From CAZVFX01 sp964626565 (GTDB lineage: Bacteria > Myxococcota_A > UBA9042 > CAIXZC01): DNA of 42,196 nucleotides. Below, piece after piece: positions 24,755 through 33,148 of the stretch. The translations under genes were made by a program, and so were the position numbers. The notes beneath the pieces were generated by a model. It was not told the origin of the DNA and ran no database searches. It saw only the letters and a list, made by a program, of their open reading frames with translations. Within the stretch, counting starts at the first letter, position 1. Every line of letters begins with the position of its first letter. The stretch covers positions 1 through 42,196 of the forward strand of contig CAZVFX010000062.1 of the NCBI GenBank assembly GCA_964626565.1, in the 5' to 3' direction.

Positions 24755-26749
24755 ATGACGGAAACCACCTACACCGACAACGCCCGCCGGGCGTTCGGGC
24801 AATTGCTGTTGAAGAACGTGCTGATCGCAGGCATCGCGGCGGTTGTCACGGTGCCTGCGACAGTGCTGTTCGAGGAGGTGGCGGGAACTGCCGAGCCGGC
24901 TGGTGTCTGGCCTCAGCTTCTCGCCCTCTGCACGGTGGTCCAGATGGTCTCAATGGCCTTGCTCTACCGGGCCGCCCGCCCTCTCAAGGTCGCGCCTGAC
25001 ACCATGACCGCACAAGAGGCAAAGGAGGTCTTCCGGCTGGCCAGAAAGGCCGGTCAATTGCACTTCCTCTCCTGGTCGGTAACCGCGGTCCTTGCCGGAC
25101 TGCTGGTGTACTTCGTCCACAGCTTTCGTCCCGACCGCACACTCATGGTCTTCCTCGCCTGCCTGCTCACCGGCATCGCAGCCTCTCTCGCCGCACACAT
25201 CAGAACCAGGACCCTGCTCTCCCGGGTGTGGGCCGACCTCTCACTGTTGCTGTCAGCACGGGGTGCCAGTATCGTCGTAGCCAGGGCTTCCTTGCGCCAG
25301 AAGATCACCCTCGTCCTGGGCGGCGTGGTCTTCTTCTCCTCAGCCTTCGGTTTGTACAGCTCCTTCGCACTCCAACGGGAGATAGCTTCGTTCTACGCCA
25401 CCAGGCAGGGGGACGAACTCGCCCGCACCGCCCAGCGGATGGTGAACGAAGCGACGGCAGACCCCTGCGCGCAACTGGCGACGCTATCCCCCGGCGGCGG
25501 TGCCCTGGTCTATGCCCGTGATGGTGTTGACTGCCGGGCCGGTCTCCCGCTGTCGGAAAGTGTCCTGGCCGGACTCATCGGCGGGGCGGGCAAGAAACTG
25601 TCGGTGCCGTCAGTCAATCTCGAAGGCGTTCGCTACCACATCGACGACGCGGTGCTGGTGCTCCTCTTCCCCAAACCAGAGTGGGCCAGACGGGTGATGC
25701 TCATCTCGTTTCTGTTCTACACCCTGCTCTTCCTGTTCTCCGCCTACCTCGCCTCTCAGGTAGCCCGGGAATTGTCAGCACCTATCATCGAGTTGGGCCG
25801 GCAGGTAAGGCGCATTGAACAAGGGGACCTGTCAAGCCCCATCGCCGCAGTGTCCAGTGACGAAATCGGCGACCTGGGTGCTTCCATGGAGGCGATGCGC
25901 CGGGGCCTCAAGGAGATGGTCGAAACCATCCGATCTCTCAACCTGACCTTGGAAGAGAAGGTGATGCTTCGTACCTCAGAACTCGAAGAGGCCAATGACA
26001 GCCTCACCAGCACGCTGAGCGAACTCAAGCACACCCAGACCCGCCTGGTCCATGCCGAGAAGATGGCTTCCCTCGGACGCCTCATGTCCGGTCTGGCTCA
26101 CGAACTCAACAACCCGGTCAACGCAATTGTCAACAACGCCGGGCCGTTGCAGGAGAAGCTCGCCAGGCTGGCGTCGGGAGATGCCGCCGACACCGACGTC
26201 AATCGCCTCCACCGCGCAGCCAGGGTGGTTGAGCACGCTGCGCAAAGAACCGTGGACCTCATCGCATCGCTGTCCACTTTCTCGAGGCACGATGAGCAGG
26301 TGCGCAAGCCAACCGACATAAACGCGGCGGTTGAGGCCACTCTTATGCTCCTTCAACACCGGGTCGAAGAGCACAACGTACAAGTGCAACTCGATTTGGG
26401 CGACCTGCCGCCCGTCACCTGCCACCCCGGTGAGGTGAATCAGGTGCTCATGAACCTTCTGGCCAATGCCATCGAGGCGGTGGCAGCCAGGGCTGCCGAG
26501 GGTGTGGTCACAGTTTCTACAGTTCAGGCGGGAGACGACTCCGTCCTTATCGCAGTAGGGGACAACGGTCCCGGCATCGGCGAAGAACACCTCTCCCGCA
26601 TCTTCGAGCCCTTCTTCACCACGAGGGATGAGGGCACGGGCCTGGGCCTTGCCATCTCCCATGAGATTATCACCCGGCACAACGGCGAAATCACGGTGGA
26701 AAGCCAACCCGGCAGCACGACCTTAGCGGTGCGACTTCCGGTCGCTTGA
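24755..26749 (+). CDS. Membrane-bound sensor histidine kinase, orphan
   Basis: The 664-residue product starts at ATG 24755 (GGGAG four bases upstream; the TTG three bases earlier is too close to it). The N-terminal third holds about four membrane helices in two hairpins, then a fifth helix near residue 195 opens a periplasmic domain of about 100 residues, closed by a helix near 310-335. A HAMP linker follows (LSAPIIELGRQVRRIEQGD), a coiled coil, and the DHp helix with the phospho-acceptor His449 in AHELNNPVNAI. The ATPase domain shows the N box (NQVLMNLLANAIEAV), G1 (DNGPGIGEEH), F (FEPFFTT) and G2 (GTGLGLAIS). No response regulator gene is adjacent, so its partner is elsewhere. The two Cys in the sensor domain (ADPCAQ, GVDCRAG) may form a disulfide. 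Confidence 0.93.
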   Translation: MTETTYTDNARRAFGQLLLKNVLIAGIAAVVTVPATVLFEEVAGTAEPAGVWPQLLALCTVVQMVSMALLYRAARPLKVAPDTMTAQEAKEVFRLARKAGQLHFLSWSVTAVLAGLLVYFVHSFRPDRTLMVFLACLLTGIAASLAAHIRTRTLLSRVWADLSLLLSARGASIVVARASLRQKITLVLGGVVFFSSAFGLYSSFALQREIASFYATRQGDELARTAQRMVNEATADPCAQLATLSPGGGALVYARDGVDCRAGLPLSESVLAGLIGGAGKKLSVPSVNLEGVRYHIDDAVLVLLFPKPEWARRVMLISFLFYTLLFLFSAYLASQVARELSAPIIELGRQVRRIEQGDLSSPIAAVSSDEIGDLGASMEAMRRGLKEMVETIRSLNLTLEEKVMLRTSELEEANDSLTSTLSELKHTQTRLVHAEKMASLGRLMSGLAHELNNPVNAIVNNAGPLQEKLARLASGDAADTDVNRLHRAARVVEHAAQRTVDLIASLSTFSRHDEQVRKPTDINAAVEATLMLLQHRVEEHNVQVQLDLGDLPPVTCHPGEVNQVLMNLLANAIEAVAARAAEGVVTVSTVQAGDDSVLIAVGDNGPGIGEEHLSRIFEPFFTTRDEGTGLGLAISHEIITRHNGEITVESQPGSTTLAVRLPVA

Positions 26750-26750
26750 T

Positions 26751-26790
26751 TTTCCTGCCGCCCACAGCCTCTCCTTTGCTACAGCCTTTT
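26751..26790. repeat. Dispersed intergenic repeat, full copy
   Basis: TTTCCTGCCGCCCACAGCCT followed by CTCCTTTGCTACAGCC, directly after the stop of the histidine kinase gene. Same two-part layout as the copies at 7431 and 36172. Confidence 0.65.
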
Positions 26791-26851
26791 GTTTTGACTT
26801 TTCCCCCGCCGTTGACTAGAAAGATACCGACTCCGAGGTTTGAAATTGAGA

Positions 26852-27433
26852 ATGAAGAATTGGACATTGATAGTTGTCCTCCTCCTGGCGACGGCTTCCT
26901 GCAAGCCTTCCAAGCCGGAGATGAAGCAGTACAGCATCGGCGCTCAGGGCCTCGCGGAGGAGCGGACCCTGAGAGAGGAGGAGGCTGCCGGCGCGGTGGT
27001 GGCCGAGGTGGGCGGTTATCCGGTCACTGTCGGCGAGGTGGACAAGGCTTTGCAGCAATTGCCCCCATTTCAGCGGTTCTACTACTCTTCGCCGGAGAAG
27101 ATCGAGATCTTCCTGCAGAACTATGCGGTGCTCCAGATTCTCGCGGCCCTGGCCGTAAAAGATGGCCTCGATGCCGACCCCCGGGTCGCGTCTGTCCTGG
27201 AGAAACTGCTGGCGGACAAGTATAAGCTCTCCGTCCTGGCCGAGGCGGTGAAACCCTCGGACATCAGCGCCGAGCAGGTAGCACTGTTCATCGCAACCCG
27301 GGGCATCGAGGGCGAAGAGAAGATGACCGAGGCCAAGGCCAGGGCCCTCATACTGGCCGATATGCGCGCCGGCGCCTGGGAAAACCACCTCGCCAGGCTG
27401 GGCAAAGAGCATGGGTTGCAACTGAAGCCCTGA
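26852..27433 (+). CDS. SurA-N-like lipoprotein without isomerase domain
   Basis: Start uncertain: ATG 26852 begins the leader cleanly, while TTG 26846 has GAGG seven bases upstream and would add two residues. The leader ends in Cys17 (LLLATASC), so this is probably a lipoprotein. The rest (about 175 residues) resembles the N-terminal chaperone part of SurA/PpiD proteins: VAEVGGYPVTVGEVDKALQQ, then LPPFQRFYYSSPEKIEIFLQ and a basic helix set, with no parvulin domain. It shares LPPFQR and the following pattern with the next gene, so they look like paralogues, one of them reduced. First gene of a three-gene chaperone operon; probable role in outer-membrane protein folding, by inference. Confidence 0.75.
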   Translation: MKNWTLIVVLLLATASCKPSKPEMKQYSIGAQGLAEERTLREEEAAGAVVAEVGGYPVTVGEVDKALQQLPPFQRFYYSSPEKIEIFLQNYAVLQILAALAVKDGLDADPRVASVLEKLLADKYKLSVLAEAVKPSDISAEQVALFIATRGIEGEEKMTEAKARALILADMRAGAWENHLARLGKEHGLQLKP

Positions 27434-27459
27434 CAACCGGACAAGGAGCCTTACACGAA

Positions 27460-28686
27460 ATGAAGCTATTGACAGCCAACATCCTCACCGCCGCACTACT
27501 GCTCATGGCCGCAGCAGCCTGTGACAGTAACCCGAAGACAACCGAGAAAGCAGCCCCGGCAGCCAAGGCCGAGGCAGCCAAGCCTGCCCCGGCGGACGAA
27601 CCGGCCCCTGCAGCCAATGCGGAACCAACCGCACCCGCCGTAGAGGAGGAGCCGGGCCCGGCGGCCAAGGCCGAACCTGGTGCCGGCGCAGAGAGCGAAC
27701 GGAAGGCGCCCGCAGAGATAGACCCGGCCAAAGACAAGCGGAGGAAGGAGCAGTTGGTGAAATCCCCCCACCTTCCCGCCCCCGGCAAAGGGGTGGTGGC
27801 GTGGAGAGAAACCCGCCACATATCAACCGAGGAGTTCCAACGCTATCTCAACCGGCTCCCACCTTTCCAGCGCCGCGAGTACGCCGCGCTTGAGAAGAAG
27901 ATGGAGTTGTTGAAGAACCTCATCAAATTCGAAACCCTGGCTGACATGGCGCGCGCCGAAGGATTCGACGAAGACCCGGACGTCCAGCTTGCCCTCAAAA
28001 CCGAGATGGTGAAGAAGCTCATCCAGAGCCGGTACGGACAAGACGCAACTGTGGAAATATCCGACGAGGAGATCCAGGCCCGGTACGAAAAAGACCACAG
28101 CCGTTACCACAAACCGGAGCGGGTGCGGGTCAGTCACCTCTTTGTCAAGGACCAGGGCCTCGCAAAACAGGTACTGGCGGAACTCAAGACCGCAATTGAG
28201 AAGCCGGGCTCAAACACCCGCAAAGTGTTCCGGGAGTTCGTCAAGAAGTACAGCGAGGACGAGACCTCCAAGAGGCGGGGCGGGGACCTCCTCTTTTTCT
28301 CCCGGGAACAGGTGGAATCCGGGGAGAAGAAAATCGACCCCGCAGTGGTGGAAGTGGCGTTCGCAACCCAGAATACAAATCAGGTAAGCTCGATCATCAA
28401 GGGAGCCGACGGCTACCATATCATTATCCTCACCAACCGCCGGGCCAAGATCGACCAGACGCTTGACCAGGTAAAAGAGGATATCGGCGCACACCTGAAA
28501 AGGGAGACCCTCGACCGCCGGCGCAAGGAGTTCATGGACCAGGTCGTAGACTACGATGAGTGGCATATGGAGATGAGTGCGTTGGGCAAAATCGAGGTTG
28601 AAGGCGACCCGTCCTCCCACGATGTCGACGACCGGGTGAAGGCCATTGGTGGCGACAAGAAGCCTGCTGCGGGAGGGAAGAAATGA
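27460..28686 (+). CDS. Lipoprotein peptidyl-prolyl isomerase (PpiC/SurA type)
   Basis: The 408-residue product has a leader ending in Cys21 (LLMAAAAC), an Ala/Pro/Glu/Lys-rich tether to about residue 95, a SurA-N-like helical part (RYLNRLPPFQRREYAALEKK) and a parvulin domain at about 218-330: ERVRVSHLFVKD, then the conserved EFVKKYSEDETSKRRGGDL and GYHIIILTNRRA. Parvulins speed cis-trans isomerisation at proline bonds; here the target would be envelope proteins passing through the periplasm. ATG 27460 is 11 bases after AAGGAG. The next gene starts inside its stop (ATGA, 28683-28686). Confidence 0.9.
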   Translation: MKLLTANILTAALLLMAAAACDSNPKTTEKAAPAAKAEAAKPAPADEPAPAANAEPTAPAVEEEPGPAAKAEPGAGAESERKAPAEIDPAKDKRRKEQLVKSPHLPAPGKGVVAWRETRHISTEEFQRYLNRLPPFQRREYAALEKKMELLKNLIKFETLADMARAEGFDEDPDVQLALKTEMVKKLIQSRYGQDATVEISDEEIQARYEKDHSRYHKPERVRVSHLFVKDQGLAKQVLAELKTAIEKPGSNTRKVFREFVKKYSEDETSKRRGGDLLFFSREQVESGEKKIDPAVVEVAFATQNTNQVSSIIKGADGYHIIILTNRRAKIDQTLDQVKEDIGAHLKRETLDRRRKEFMDQVVDYDEWHMEMSALGKIEVEGDPSSHDVDDRVKAIGGDKKPAAGGKK

Positions 28687-29738
28687 GTTGCGGCAAGAAC
28701 CTCCCCGCGTTCGCGGTCCTGGCCCTGCTGGTCGCGGCTGCACCGCTCTTCGCCGAAGAACCCGACCGCGGCACTCTCTTCGACGGTATTATCGCGGTGG
28801 TGGGAGACGAAGTCATCACCCGCTCTGAACTGGCCGAAGCCATGGCCTTCAGGGCCAGCCTCCTCAAAGCCAAGCAAAAAGCCGGTCTGGCCGAGGAGGA
28901 AGTGGCCGGCAGATTCGACGAGCTGCAGGTCGAAATCCGCGCCAACCTCGTGGACAACAAGCTTATTCTCCAGGCTGCCCGGGAAGAAGGGATGGAGGCC
29001 GGGGAAGAGGTGACCAAGCGCATCGAGAAGCTCAAAGAGCGCATGCCTGACAAGGAGAAACTGGCGAACTTCCTGGCCAGTCAGGGCTTTGACTCCCTGG
29101 CTGACTACGAAGACCGGATGAAAGAAGAGATGCTTCGACAGCGCGTCGTCTTCACCAAAGTGCGGCCCAAAGCCGAGGTGACGCAAAAGGAGCTCGAAAC
29201 CGAGTTTCAGAAGCGGTACGGGGGCGACGCGGCCCAGGCCGCCGGTTGCCAGGGGGCTTATGTCAGAGTGTTCACCCTGGAGCAGGTTCGTTTCCCCCTG
29301 ACCAACGCAACGACCGTCGGAGGCCTCATATCCACCTACTCCACCGCTTATGCCTGCTACCTCGGCCTGCTGAGCGGTGACGTCGCTCCAGAAGAGGTCA
29401 CGGATCGTTGCGCAGGCGACAGCCTGGTCGCACAGCACGGCTCACTGGGGGACATCGACGAAACCAAGTCTTTCGAAGCCTCCTTTCAGGCCGCGTTCGA
29501 ATCCCTCATCGCCACTGATGCCGAGGACAAGCTCTCTGAACCGTTCATTCTCAACGACGGCATCTGGATTCTCCTCGTCACCGGCCAGCGCCGGGAGTGC
29601 TTCACCGACCTCAGCGAATTGTCACGCCTCAAAGACCGCGTCAAAGCCCGCCTGGAAGATGAGAAGTTCGAAAAAGTGCTCAACTGGTGGCTCAAGCAAC
29701 TGCGCGGTAAATATCGGGTGGATTTGAAGCCGCTGTAA
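28683..29738 (+). CDS. SurA-like periplasmic chaperone with cysteine-containing domain
   Basis: The 351-residue product has a signal peptide cleaved after Ala24 (AAAPLFA), followed by the SurA opening motif (DGIIAVVGDEVITRSELAEA) and the usual helical chaperone part (LVDNKLILQAAREEGMEAGE, LRQRVVFTKVRPKAEVTQKE). The segment from about 185 to 310 lies where SurA has its parvulin domain but keeps only traces of it (GSLGDIDETKSFEASFQAAF) and carries four Cys, so the isomerase site may be lost and disulfides gained. GGAGGGA precedes the ATG, within the previous gene. A 12-base hairpin surrounds its stop codon. Likely partner of the lipid-anchored isomerase for outer-membrane protein transit. Confidence 0.85.
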   Translation: MSCGKNLPAFAVLALLVAAAPLFAEEPDRGTLFDGIIAVVGDEVITRSELAEAMAFRASLLKAKQKAGLAEEEVAGRFDELQVEIRANLVDNKLILQAAREEGMEAGEEVTKRIEKLKERMPDKEKLANFLASQGFDSLADYEDRMKEEMLRQRVVFTKVRPKAEVTQKELETEFQKRYGGDAAQAAGCQGAYVRVFTLEQVRFPLTNATTVGGLISTYSTAYACYLGLLSGDVAPEEVTDRCAGDSLVAQHGSLGDIDETKSFEASFQAAFESLIATDAEDKLSEPFILNDGIWILLVTGQRRECFTDLSELSRLKDRVKARLEDEKFEKVLNWWLKQLRGKYRVDLKPL

Positions 29739-29751
29739 ACGGCTTCAAATC
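29721..29751. terminator. Perfect 12-bp hairpin over the SurA-like stop codon
   Basis: GATTTGAAGCCG (29721-29732) and CGGCTTCAAATC (29740-29751) pair perfectly, with a 7-base loop that holds the TAA stop (29736-29738). It lies between two convergent genes (the minus-strand gene ends at 29763), so could end transcripts from both sides. There is no strong T run on either side, so it may act as an mRNA end-protecting hairpin instead. Confidence 0.55.
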
Positions 29752-29762
29752 AGTTGTCTTCC

Positions 29763-32700
29763 CTACTGTGCCGGAAAACAAGCCACATCCATCTGTTTGC
29801 CTAGTGACCCCTTGGCCGAATTGGGTGTGAGTCCCTGGCTTGTTCCGGCCGGGCCGCCGGTGCCGGGCCAACCCAGGTCGTAAGTCAGGGAGCCCTGAAG
29901 GTCCGGACCCATGCCGCAGGTGTACGCGATTCCGACGCTCACGCCGCCGGCGCCACCGCCGCCCGCGCCGCCCGCGCCGCCCTTGCCGCCGCTGCCGCCC
30001 TTGCCGCCTTTGCCGGAACCATCATAACCGGCGCCGCCCTTGCCGCCCCAGCCGCCGGCGCCCCCGGCACCGCCGTTGCCGCCCGCACCACCGGCGCCGC
30101 CGCCGTCAGTGTGTAGCGATGAGTCGATGACTGTCGCGGCTGACTTGTAGAGGGCTATGGCCAGTGAACCCCCGCCGCCGGAGCCCCCTTTGCCGCCACC
30201 GCCGCCGCTGCCTGCTCCCCCTCCTCCTCCGCCGCCACCGCCCACCGCGTCGCACGCCCAGAAACCGGGCTCAGGCTTGGGCCCGCCCAAGCCCCCGCCG
30301 CCACCGCCGCAGCCGACTCCGCCGCTGTTTCCCGGCAACCCGGGATTGCCCTTGAAACCAAAGGGCGTGAGAATGCCTCCACCGTCTCCGCCCAAGCCCG
30401 ACTGGCCCACGGTCCCGGCCTTTCCGGAGCTGCCCGCATGCCCCGCACCTCCCTGGTACGAACTCTTCAGCCCGCCCGCACCGCCGCACCCGGACGCGGG
30501 CCCGAGCTGCTTGTAACAGGCTGACGGCTCGCCGGCAAAAGTGCTGCTCCACCCAACCGAGTCCAACACGTCGTTGTTCCATCCCTCTGGGATGAAGATG
30601 TCCAGTCCCTGGCCATAGCCGCCCCCGCCCATGGACGCAGGGGAAGCGCCGCCCGGTGCGTGCCCCGGGCACGAACCGCCGCCGTTTATCAGGCATGCAG
30701 GCTGGCACCCGGAAGTCCCGTGCGTACCCGCGCTGCCGGCCTGGCCCGAGGTCCCGGATAGGCCCTCTTTGCCGTACGCTCCTTGCCCTGCAAACACGTC
30801 CAGGTGGGCCAGCGTCACCGCACTGGACTGGCGGACAAATACGCCGATGGAGCTCTTCTGCAGGCCAGTGCCGTCCGCGGCGTGGACCTCCAGCCTGCCC
30901 ACCGAGGTCGACTGAGACCCACCGTTGACGGTGATAGCCCGACGGGCTCCGTAGACAACGGTAACCAGAGTGTCGTCCAAAACCCAATCTGACTTGTCGT
31001 CATAACCGCCCCAAAGAGCCGTGCCCGGCGGCAACTCAAGCGCACCCTCGACGTATGAGCCCTTTGCCACGATGACGCAGTTCTTCCCGACGTTGTCCGA
31101 GACTACGGCCAGACCCGCGCCGATGCTCGCCTTCGGCTCAGACCTGGTTCCCGGGAAATAGTCAGCGCCAAGTTCCTCGCTCACAAAAACGCATTTCTCC
31201 TCGTCGCCATCCACCCCGTCACAATTGCTGTCGACGCCGTCCGGGTCTGGGCGGTCTTCGGCTCCCGGATGAATCGCCGGGTCCAAAGGCGCACAATCCC
31301 CCGTTCCTTCCGGGCACTCCCAACACTCGCCGCCGACCCACACGCCCGAACCGCAATAGCCGTCCCCGTCCGGATCGGCTCCGTCGTCCACCACCCCGTT
31401 GCAGTCGTCGTCTACCTGGTTACACGTATCCACAGCCATGGGATGGACCGAGGCATCCTCATCCGCGCAGTCACCGAAACCCACGCAGATGGTGGCGTAG
31501 AAATTCATCTTGCACACGGCCGAGAACATGGGCGGAAGCAACGCGCAACCCGCCAGTTCTTCCGGCGCGGGCCCGCTGCAGAACCCGTCACCGTCCGCGT
31601 CACACCCCTCGTCTTCAATCCCGTTGCAGTTCTCATCCAGGGCGTTGCACTCTTCCGCCACCCCCGGATTGATGGCCGCATTGTTGTCGTTGCAGTCCAC
31701 TTCGAGGTGCTTGCACACCGCCGAGGGGCCGGCAAAAGCGGGCGCCACGTTGCAGTAGCCGTCGCCGTCTACGTCGCACCCCTCATCCACGCTCCCGTTG
31801 CAATCGTTGTCCGCGCCATCGCATTGCTCCTCCTGATTCGGGTGTGTCTCCGGGTCGAAATCATCGCAGTCCGCCTCCGCATACTTGCACACGAAGTCCG
31901 GGCCCGAAGCGATCGCTGCCGGCGAGCAGTATCCGTCTTTGTCCCAGTCGCAGCCGTTGTCTGCCACGCCGTCGCAATCTTCGTCGACACCGTCGCAGTT
32001 TTCAGGTGCGAAAGGGTACACCGCAGAAGCGCTGTCGTCGCAATCCAGTCCGTTGCCGACCATTCCGGGAGGCGAGCCGCAGATACACACCGCGTCAGGG
32101 CTGCCGAAACCGTCTCCGTCCGAGTCTGTGTGGAGTTCATTGCAATCAGCCGTTCCGGCTTCGTCGGTTTCGCCGTTGCAGTCGTTGTCCTGGCCGTCGC
32201 ATACTTCCATCTTCGCGCTCTGGCCGGAGCACTGTAGTGCGCCGGACTGGCACGAAAGCACCCCGGGGCATACTCCCCATTCGTTCTCCACATCGCACGG
32301 TCCGCCACCCGTGTCTTCGTCCACCTGTCCGTCACAATCGTTGTCCTCTCCGTCACAAGTCTCAGCCTCGGGCACCTGTGCTGAACAGGCCGTCAACCCC
32401 GCGGCTTCGCACGTCCTGGTGCCGACACACAGTCCTTCGGCCACCGAGATGCTGCAATCGGTCCATTTGCCGAGGTTGGTGTCGGTCCACGCACAGTCAC
32501 ATTCCCCGTCGGGCGTGCACCACCCGTCCCAACTGCACTCATAGCCGTCCGGGCAGGCATCCTGGCTCTCACACGCCACTGTGCAAAGGCTCCCTTCTTC
32601 CACACTCAGCTCCCGGCATCGCACCAGGTCGTCCCCGGGGTAGCGGGCGCATTCAGAGTCTTGCCGGCAAGGACGACAAAACGGAATCTCCTCGGGAACA

Positions 32701-33029
32701 CACAGCATCATCGCGTCCGGGCCAGCGGCGGCAAGATCCTTGCACATATACCCCGGGTCGCATCCGTCCGCACAAAACGTCGCGCAGAACTCGCCACCCA
32801 GCATGGTCATGCAGATCCCCGACGGGCAATCCTCGCCGGATGAACAAGGCATGGGCTCGGCAGAGCCGGCATCCTGTTCGCCCGCCTCCGCCAGGTCATC
32901 CCCTGGCTCCCAATAGCCGTCAGTAGCGAAAATAAAGATGTCGGCGCCGGGCTCCGTATCCACGGCAACGTCAGTCCCGCAAGCCGCCAACAGACAAACA
33001 ACAGCGCACACCAATCCCCTCTTCTTCAT
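29763..33029 (-). CDS. MopE-like repeat lipoprotein with glycine-rich C-terminus
   Basis: The 1088-residue product has a canonical lipobox (LLAAC, Cys17) and an acidic tether. A Cys-rich, EGF-like region follows, then about seven MopE-type units of the form CDGxDNDCNGxxDE with CDxDGDGYC (for example CDGADNDCNGSVDEGCD), whose Asp-rich loops are expected to bind calcium. From about residue 640 there is a different domain (SIGAGLAVVSDNVGKNCVIV), like the pectate-lyase-type or right-handed helix start of surface proteins, and from about 770 to 1050 a Gly-rich stretch of GGAGG-type repeats. ATG 33029 follows GGGAGG. Proteins of this build are common in Myxococcota genomes and are thought to be exposed on the cell surface; function unknown. 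Confidence 0.9.
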   Translation of the reverse strand: MKKRGLVCAVVCLLAACGTDVAVDTEPGADIFIFATDGYWEPGDDLAEAGEQDAGSAEPMPCSSGEDCPSGICMTMLGGEFCATFCADGCDPGYMCKDLAAAGPDAMMLCVPEEIPFCRPCRQDSECARYPGDDLVRCRELSVEEGSLCTVACESQDACPDGYECSWDGWCTPDGECDCAWTDTNLGKWTDCSISVAEGLCVGTRTCEAAGLTACSAQVPEAETCDGEDNDCDGQVDEDTGGGPCDVENEWGVCPGVLSCQSGALQCSGQSAKMEVCDGQDNDCNGETDEAGTADCNELHTDSDGDGFGSPDAVCICGSPPGMVGNGLDCDDSASAVYPFAPENCDGVDEDCDGVADNGCDWDKDGYCSPAAIASGPDFVCKYAEADCDDFDPETHPNQEEQCDGADNDCNGSVDEGCDVDGDGYCNVAPAFAGPSAVCKHLEVDCNDNNAAINPGVAEECNALDENCNGIEDEGCDADGDGFCSGPAPEELAGCALLPPMFSAVCKMNFYATICVGFGDCADEDASVHPMAVDTCNQVDDDCNGVVDDGADPDGDGYCGSGVWVGGECWECPEGTGDCAPLDPAIHPGAEDRPDPDGVDSNCDGVDGDEEKCVFVSEELGADYFPGTRSEPKASIGAGLAVVSDNVGKNCVIVAKGSYVEGALELPPGTALWGGYDDKSDWVLDDTLVTVVYGARRAITVNGGSQSTSVGRLEVHAADGTGLQKSSIGVFVRQSSAVTLAHLDVFAGQGAYGKEGLSGTSGQAGSAGTHGTSGCQPACLINGGGSCPGHAPGGASPASMGGGGYGQGLDIFIPEGWNNDVLDSVGWSSTFAGEPSACYKQLGPASGCGGAGGLKSSYQGGAGHAGSSGKAGTVGQSGLGGDGGGILTPFGFKGNPGLPGNSGGVGCGGGGGGLGGPKPEPGFWACDAVGGGGGGGGGAGSGGGGGKGGSGGGGSLAIALYKSAATVIDSSLHTDGGGAGGAGGNGGAGGAGGWGGKGGAGYDGSGKGGKGGSGGKGGAGGAGGGGAGGVSVGIAYTCGMGPDLQGSLTYDLGWPGTGGPAGTSQGLTPNSAKGSLGKQMDVACFPAQ

Positions 33030-33148
33030 TGCAGCCTCCCTTTGTTGATGGTCTCGCTATTGTTATTGGGAGTTTGCCGGCAATGTGGCAAAAAAAAGCG
33101 CTTTTAACTTGTAAAGTCAGGCAGTTACGAAGATGCAGAAATGGGTGC

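Noticed and set aside
31269..32237. Long plus-strand frame (322 codons) opposite the MopE-like gene
   Set aside because: The Asp/Cys codon repeats of the minus-strand gene force open frames on the other strand; the product has no domain.
33094..33105. AAAAGCGCTTTT palindrome with a T run, looks like a terminator
   Set aside because: The palindrome has no room for a loop and only four G/C pairs, so it cannot form a normal terminator hairpin.
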